Source: Bubalus kerabau (lineage: Eukaryota; Chordata; Mammalia; Artiodactyla; Bovidae). Taken from it: a DNA stretch of 64,000 bases. Under the pieces are notes generated by a model. That model searched no databases. It saw only the letters and a list, made by a program, of their open reading frames with translations, and had not been told where the DNA came from. Position 1 is the first letter of the stretch; every line of letters starts with the position of its first letter. Below are positions 57,661 to 64,000 of the stretch, piece after piece. The position numbers were made by a program, and so were the translations under genes. Location: contig NC_073643.1 in NCBI RefSeq assembly GCF_029407905.1, positions 33,056,501 through 33,120,500 of the forward strand, read 5' to 3'.

Positions 57661-59089
57661 CACTTTCACAATAGTATCAAAAATAACATGCTTAGGAATA
57701 AACTTAACAAAAATGTTCCGCAGCTATACACTGAAAATTACACAAGATTGGTGAGAGAAATAAAAGAAAACCTAAATAAATGGAAAGACATTTCATGTTC
57801 ATGGACTAGGATACTCAATACTGTTAAGATGGCAATTATTCCCAAAGTGATCTGTGAATTCAGTGCAATCACTTTCAAATTTTCATCAGATTTCCAGAAT
57901 CAACAAGCTGATGCTAAAATCTATAATGAAGTGAGAAAAATCTAGAACAGCCAAAGCAATTTTGAAAAAAAAAAAAATAATAAAGTCGGAAGACTTTCAC
58001 TTCATAAGTTTGAAACTTCACTTTAATTTGATTACTACAGCTATCAAGATAGGGTGAAACTGACATAAGGATGGACATATGGGTCAAAATAACAGAGTTG
58101 AATCCAAAAATGAATCCTTATATTTTCAGTTAGCATTCACCAAATTACCAAGCAAGTACACTGGAGAAATAATAGCCTTTTTAACAAATGGTGCTAATAC
58201 AATAAACTACCCACCTATCAAAAAAAAGAAAAAAAAAAAAAAACAGAAACATAGCAGACCTTTATTTCATAACATATAAAAGAAAAAAACTTCAACACTT
58301 TGACTTAGGCAAAATATTCTTAGATATGACATCAGAAACATGTTCCATGTAAAAATAATGATAAATTGTACTTCCAAAATTCAAAATATTTGTGTTTCAT
58401 GAGATTTCATCAAGAAAATGAAAAGACAAGCAACAGACTGAGATAAAATATTTGCAAAGCATTTATCTGACCAAGGACTTATATCGAGAACATACAAAGA
58501 ACTCTTGCACTCAAACATAAGACAAACAACTCTATCAAAAATGGCCAAAAGATTTAAATAGACATTTTATCAAAGAAGATGGATAATAAGCATATTAAAA
58601 ATGCTCAGCATTATTATTCATTAGGAAAGCACAAATAGAAATCATAATGTGATACTGTATTCACTAGAATTTTCTACACACTAGAATGGCCATAATAATA
58701 AAAAAAGACAATAATACTGGGGTAAATGTGGAGAAACTGGAACCTGCATACACTGCTGACATAAATGTAAAATGGTACAGTCACTATGGAAAACAGTTTA
58801 GAAGTTCCTCAAAATGGTAAACAGAGTTACCAAATAAGCCAGCAATTCCACTCCTAGGTATATATCCAAGGAAATGAAAATAATGTATATCCACACAAAA
58901 GCTTATACATGAAAGTTCTTAGCAGCATTATTCCTAATCACCAAAATTTGTAAATATATGTGTTCATCAACTGGTGGCTGATTCCATGAGTACAATGTGG
59001 TTTGCCCTTATGATGGACAATTAATCAGGAATAGAAAGGAATGAGCTATGGACACATGTCACAACATCGACAAAACAACAAAAAAATTA

Positions 59090-60645
59090 TGCTCAATCAA
59101 GACAGTATGGTACTGGCACAAAGACAGAAATATAGATCAATGGAACAAAATAGAAAGCCCAGAGATAAATCCACACACATATGGACACCTTATCTTTGAC
59201 AAAGGAAGCAAGAATATACAATGGATTAAAGACAATCTCTTTAACAAGTGGTGCTGGGAAATTTGGTCAACCACTTGTAAAAGAATGAAACTAGAACACT
59301 TTCTAACACCATACACAAAAATAAACTCAAAATGGATTAAAGATCTAAACGTAAGACTAGAAACTATAAAACTCCTAGAGGAGAACATAGGCAAAACACT
59401 CTCTGACATACATCACAGCAGGATCCTCTATGACCCACCTCCCAGAATATTGGAAATAAAGGCAAAAAAAAAACCCCAAATGGGACCTAATTAAACTTAA
59501 AAGCTTCTGCACAACAAAGGAAACTATTAGCAAGGTGAAAAGGCAGCCTTCGGAATGGGAGAAAATAATAGCAAATGAAGCAACTGACAAACAAATAATC
59601 TCAAAAATATACAAGCAACTCCTACAGCTCAACTCCAGAAAAATAAATGACCCAATCAAAAAATGGGCCAAAGAACTAAATAGACATTTCTCCAAAGAAG
59701 ACATACAGAAGGCTAACAAACACATGAAAAGATGCTCAACATCACTCATTATCAGAGAAATGCAAATCAAAACCACTATGAGGTACCACTTCACGCCAGT
59801 CAGAATGGCTGCGATCCAAAAGTCTACAAGCAATAAATGCTGGAGAGGGTGTGGAGAAAAGGGAACCCTCTTACACTGTTGGTGGGAATGCAAACTAGTA
59901 CAGCCACTATGGAGAACAGTGTGGAGATTCCTTAAAAAACTGGAAATAGAACTGCCTTATGATCCAGCAATCCCACTGCTGGGCATACACACTGAGGAAA
60001 CCAGAAGGGAAAGAGACACATGTACCCCAATGTTCATCGCAGCACTGTTTCTAATAGCCAGGACATGGAAGCAACCTAGATGCCCATCAGCAGATGAATG
60101 GATAAGAAAGCGGTGGTACATATACACAATGGAGTATTACTCAGCCATTAAAAAGAATACATGTGAATCAGTTCTAATGAGATGGATGAAACTGGAGCCT
60201 ATTATACAGAGTGAAGTAAGCCAGAAAGAAAAACACCAATACAGTATACTAACGCATATATATGGAATTTAGAAAGATGGTAACAACAACCCTGTGTACG
60301 AGACAGCAAAAAAGACACTGATGTACAGAACCGTCTTATGGACTCTGTGGGAGAGGGAGAGGGTGGGAAGATTTGGGAGAATGGCATTGAAACATGTATA
60401 ATATCATGTATGAAACGAGTCGCCAGTCCAGGTTCGATGCACGATACTGGATGCTTGGGGCTGGTGCACTGGGACGACCCAGAGGGATGGTATGGGGAGG
60501 GAGGAGGGAGGAGGGTTCGGGATGGGGAACGCATGTAAACCTGTGGCGGATTCATTTCGATATTTGGCAAAACTAATACAATAATGTAAAGTTTAAAAAT
60601 AAAATAAAATTAAAAACAAATAAATAAATAAAAAAGATTTGTTGG
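59090..60645 (+). mobile_element. Young 5'-truncated ruminant L1 (ORF2 C-terminus, 3' UTR, A-rich tail)
   Basis: Starts near GACAGTATGGTACTGGCACA inside ORF2. Long frames cover DRNIDQWNKIESPEINPH... and, after a frameshift in an A run at 59465-59475, the C-terminal domain with the Cys-rich CWRGCGEKGTLLHCWWEC segment and ending ILTHIYGI at 60270. The 3' UTR is G-rich (60490-60530) and ends CTAATACAATAATGTAAAGT then TTTAAAAATAAAATAAAATT. One frameshift in 1.15 kb of coding sequence points to a recent insertion. Lacks 5' UTR, ORF1, endonuclease and RT core. Confidence 0.92.
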
Positions 60646-60654
60646 TCTTCCAAA

Positions 60655-60953
60655 AAAAAAGTCTACAGATAATAAATGCTAGAGAGAGGGAGGAGAAAAA
60701 GGAACTCTCCTATGCATTGGTGGACATGTAAATTGGTAAAACCACTATGGAGAACAGTATGAAGGTTCTTTAAAAAACTGAAAATAGAGTTACTGTATGA
60801 TCCAGCAATCCCACTCCTAGGCTATATTCAGAGAAAACTCTAATTAAAAAAGATACATGCACCACAATGTTCACACAAGCACTATTTACAATAGCCAAGA
60901 CATGGAAGCAAATTAAATGACCATCAGCAGATGAATGGATAAAAAGGGTGTGG

Positions 60954-60991
<38 letters not shown>

Positions 60992-61500
60992 GGAATACTA
61001 CCCAACCATAAAAAAGAATGAAATAATGCCATTTGTAGCAACATGGGTAGAACTAGAGATTAAGTGAAATAAATCAGACAAAGATAAATATGGTATCACT
61101 TATATGTGGAATCTCAAAAAAAATGATACTAATGAACTCATTTACAAAACAGAAATAGACTCACAGACATAGAAAATAAATGTATGATTACCAAAGGGAA
61201 AAGGGTGGGGAGGGATAAATATGGAATTTGGGGTTAACAGATACACCCTGCTATATAAAATAGATAACCAACAAGGATCTACTGTGTAGCACAGGAAACT
61301 ATGCTGTGCTGTGCTGTGTAGCACAGGAAACTACAAGATTATTCAATGTCTTGTAATGACCTATAAGAGAAAATATTCTGAAAAACAATATATTTGCATA
61401 TATGTCTGTGTACATCTGTATTCATAAATCATTTTGCTGCATACCTGAAATATTGTAAATAAACTATATTTCAATTAAAAAATTTAAAAATTAAAAAAAA
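60655..61500 (+). mobile_element. Older ruminant L1 3' end
   Basis: GTCTACAGATAATAAATGCT, TCCAGCAATCCCACTCCTAG, CCAACCATAAAAAAGAATGA, GATAACCAACAAGGATCTAC, then an A-rich tail. It covers the same part of L1 as 58680-59070 and as 59820-60640, so it is a separate insertion. Contains (AC)n at 60956-60989 and a duplicated GTGTAGCACAGGAAACTA unit near 61287 and 61315. Confidence 0.85.
60956..60989. repeat. (AC)n microsatellite inside L1
   Basis: Seventeen AC units that expanded from the TATACACAC of the L1 consensus. Confidence 0.95.
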
Positions 61501-61504
61501 AAGA

Positions 61505-61805
61505 AATCTGCTACAAAAGGCCACACATTATGTGATTATATGATTAAATTACATGGTTCCACTTAAATGAAGTGCTCAGAAAAGACAAAACTATAAAAAC
61601 AGAAAGCAGATTAGTGGTCTATAGGGATGAGAGGAGGAGCAGGGTGTGAGATGGATTAACAGTAGGGATGCTAAAAAATCTTCTAAACCTCATTTACAGT
61701 GATGGCTGCACAACTTGGTAAATTTGCTAAAAATCTTTGGACTAGTATCCTGGAAAACGGTGAAATACCTGAAATGTCAAATTTAAGAAAAATTAAATCT
61801 TATAA
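61505..61805. other. L1-like or unrecognised AT-rich DNA
   Basis: AAGGCCACACATTATGTGAT, GAGATGGATTAACAGTAGGG and CATTTACAGTGATGGCTGCA resemble a worn L1 3' end, but the support is weak. Confidence 0.35.
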
Positions 61806-61810
61806 TCTGT

Positions 61811-62995
61811 CACTTCAGTTCAGTTCAGTTGCTTAGTCGTGTCCGACTCTTTGCAACCCATGAATTGCAGCACGCCAGGCCTCCCTGTCCATCACCAACT
61901 CCTGGATTTCACTCAAACGCATGTCCATCGAGTCGGTGATGCCATCCAGCCATCTCATCCTCTGTTGTCCCCTTCTCCTCCTGCCCCCAATCCCTCCCAG
62001 CATCAGAGTCTTTTCCAATGAGTCAACTCTTCGCATGAGGTGGCCAAAGTATTGCAGTCTCAGCTTTAGCATCATTCCTTCCAAAGAACACCCAGGGCTG
62101 ATCTCCTTTAGAATGGACTGGTTGGATCTCCTTGCAGTTCAAGGGACTCTCAAGAGTCTTCTCCAGCACCACACTTCAAAAGCATCAATTCTTCAGCACT
62201 CAGCTTTCTTCACAGTCCAACTCTCACATCCATACATGACCACTGGAAAAACCATAGCCTTGACTAGACGGACTTTTGTTGGCAAAGTAATGTCTCTGCT
62301 TTTGAATATGCTATCTAGGTTGGTCATAACTTTTCTTCCAAGGCGTAAGCGTCTTTTAATTTCATGGCTGCAATCATCATCTGCAGTGATTTTGGAGCCC
62401 CCAAAAATAAAGTCAGCCACTGTTTCCCCATCTATTTGCCATGAAGTGATGGGACCAGATGCCATGATCTTCGTTTTCTGAATGTTGGGCTTTAAGCCAA
62501 CTTTTTCACTCTCCTCTTTCACTTTCATCAAGAGGCTTTTCAGTTCCTCTTCACTTTCTGCCATAAGGGTGTTGTCATCTGCATATCTGAGGTTATTGAT
62601 ATTTCTCCTGGCAATCTTGATTCCAGCTCGTGTTTCTTCCAGTCCCGCGTTTCTCATGATGTGCTCTGCATAGAAGTTAAATAAGCAGGGTGACAGTATA
62701 CAGCCTTGACGTACTCCTTTTCCTATTTGGAACCAGTCTGTTGTTCCATGTCTAGTTCTAACTGTTGCTTCCTGACCTGCATATAGGTTTCTCAAGAGGC
62801 AGGTCAGGTGGTCTGGTATTCCCATCTCCTTCAGAATTTTCCAGTTTATTGTGATCCACACAGTCAAAGGCTTTGGCATAGTCAATAAAGCAGAAATAGA
62901 TATTTTTCTGGAACTCTCTTGCTTTTTCAATGATCCAGTGGATGTTGGCAATTTGATCTCTGGTTCCTCTGCCTTTTCTAAAGCCAGCTTGAACA
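61811..62995 (-). mobile_element. BovB LINE, antisense, 5'-truncated, intact 10-bp target-site duplication
   Basis: Minus strand reads from VQAGFRKGRGTRDQIANIHW through FIDYAKAFDCVDHNKL, then frame-shifts by a 2-base deletion (near 62842), then GKGVRQGCILSPCLFNFYAE, a YADDN box, GCESWTVKKAE and the GGRRRRGQQRMRWLDGITDS tail. A long frame of 267 codons covers 62996-62193. Flanked exactly by TCTGTCACTT (61806-61815 and 62996-63005). The endonuclease and first RT blocks are absent. Confidence 0.96.
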
Positions 62996-63074
62996 TCTGT
63001 CACTTAAAACACTACAAAGTCTGGCTTCATCCTACCCAGGACAATTGAAAAAAAAACAAACTTTGTTGGGTATG

Positions 63075-63290
63075 AGTGTGGACTCTAGAATCAAAGAGAT
63101 TTGGCTTCAAATCTCACTCTACTACTTACTAGCTGTGCGACTTGAGTGATTTCACCTCTCTGAGACTTACACTTTTCATCTACAAAATAGAGTTAACGGT
63201 GTCTCCTTGCCAGATCATGGTGATAATTAGAGGCAAGGCATGCAAAGCGCTGAGCAAAATTAGGCACAAAGTGCTCACTGATTGGTAGCT
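63075..63290 (+). mobile_element. MIR relic
   Basis: GTGGACTCTAGAATCAAAGA, TTGGCTTCAAATCTCACTCT, CTAGCTGTGCGACTTGAGTG, CTCTGAGACTTACACTTTTC and GCAAAGCGCTGAGCAAAATT give the complete MIR order. The best-preserved MIR in the window. Confidence 0.82.
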
Positions 63291-63294
63291 AGAA

Positions 63295-64000
63295 TTATTA
63301 GCTACATCTCCAAATTATTTCCATGCTCTTCCAAAATAAGCTCAGCTTTAGCTCCTTTGGTTAAGGAACTTCCCTTAGGCATTCCTAATTGTCATATTGT
63401 ATTATTATAATTTTCTTCACTAAAGATTGCTACCCCTCCTGCCCCCTCAAAAGTACTTATTCTTCCAGCTCCACTAATTCCTATAGAGCATTCCGTCCCA
63501 CTAGGGATACTGTTCTCCTAAACTCCTCTCTTTGTATATACAACTCCTTTGTCTATGTACAACTCCTGTGATTCAGAAGCATACAATCACACGATTGCCG
63601 CCTGTATTTTCTTGAGTGTATAATCTGACTCCTGTGCTACCACACTCCCCTGCTGCCTGAAGCCGTGGACGATATCATGGGATTTTTGTCTGGCAAGTTG
63701 AGATGAAACTTCAATCTTTCTGTACCACACTTCCAGATAGCCACAGTGATATGTGGTTTGATACCATTATTCTCCTGCATTGTAATTCAGTTTTTATGAG
63801 AATACATTTACATGAAGAAGTGCTCAATGACTGTAGAATAAAAAAATAAGCTTAACAAAAGTAAAAGTTCCATAAAACAGATTCAAAAAAAATTAACTAG
63901 ATTGTTGTTCTATCTTCCTTGGCTGCTAGACAAAGACCCAAATCTACTGCTTATTACTCTGTTTTCAAAATGTTCACACCCACGAAATGGACTCAGTAAA
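63295..64000. other. No recognised feature
   Basis: AT-rich with C/T-rich patches. No exon or repeat signature seen. Confidence 0.4.

Larger units (their letters stand above)
54545..59084 (+). mobile_element. Old L1 ORF2 fragment, split into three pieces by later insertions
   Basis: Pieces: 54545-54735 (GGGAACTTCCTTAACATGAT, AAAAGGCATCTATGAAAAAC), 55059-55107 (CAATTCAGTTAAGAAAGAGA, TCTTCTATATTGGAAAG) and 57662-59084 (AGTATCAAAAATAACATGCT, TAAACTTAACAAAAATGTTC and on through CAGCAATTCCACTCCTAGGT). They follow L1 ORF2 order, with a few hundred bases missing at the 55107/57662 break. Many stops and indels. Nonfunctional. Confidence 0.78.

Noticed and set aside
59048..60272. Two long frames (148 and 245 codons)
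   Set aside because: L1 ORF2 C-terminal remains separated by a frameshift in an A run, not a cellular gene.
1..64000. CRISPR arrays, operons, phage or plasmid features
   Set aside because: Regular spacing in the window comes only from SINE copies and microsatellites. The DNA is clearly mammalian.
1..64000. Endogenous retrovirus or LTR pairs
   Set aside because: The direct pair at 33850 and 36000 was considered as LTRs, but it lacks TG...CA ends, a primer-binding site, and any gag/pol-like frame between the copies.

Overview
The window is mammalian nuclear DNA from a bovid ruminant (cattle, buffalo, sheep or goat type). The diagnosis rests on interspersed repeats: many Bov-tA and dimeric Bov-A2 SINEs, BovB LINEs ending in GACTGAACTGAACT-type tails, CHR-type tRNA-Glu SINEs, and a young ruminant L1 3' end. 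Nothing bacterial, viral or plasmid-like is present. The composition is AT-rich and almost wholly intronic or intergenic.

Only one protein-coding gene is supported. Two plus-strand exons (15166-15387 and 24099-24358) have canonical AG/GT borders and matching phase-1 junctions across an 8.7-kb intron. They encode the C-terminal part of a MyoD-family-inhibitor-domain protein, best matched from memory to MDFIC2. The second exon carries the Cys-rich C-terminus and the stop codon. The upstream exon or exons, with the start codon, were not identified. The stretch after the stop (24359 to about 26990) is repeat-poor and is probably the 3' UTR and proximal downstream region. All other long open frames are chance ORFs or decayed retrotransposon reading frames.

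Layout: 1-15165 is upstream sequence with SINEs, BovB 3' ends, MER20/MER5A-type hAT fossils and L2/MIR relics. 15388-24098 is the intron, with a mariner MITE just upstream of exon 15166, a twin-primed L1 invaded by a Bov-A2, and a second Bov-A2 with a neighbouring tandem duplication. 27000-36300 holds two unexplained duplications: a roughly 95% identical inverted pair of about 210 bp (26998-27203 and 33100-33312) and an older direct pair (33850-34130 and 36000-36280). 36470-37165 is a small island with CpGs, a GC box, a TATA-like box and a 47-codon ORF in an ideal Kozak context. 43284-45298 is a BovB with two later insertions. 45300-52940 is mostly unremarkable AT-rich DNA with one Bov-A2 and one Bov-tA. 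54545-61500 is a nested LINE/SINE pile: an old L1 split by composite Bov-tA, BovB and further Bov-tA elements, followed by a young 5'-truncated L1 and another L1. 61811-62995 is an antisense BovB with a perfect 10-bp target-site duplication.

I found no new multi-gene system. The most useful leads are the young inverted duplication, the cluster of repeated GTTGCCAG words with a 19-bp palindrome in the MDFIC2-like intron, the 36.5-37.2 kb promoter-like island, and the 2-base frameshift shared by two BovB copies.
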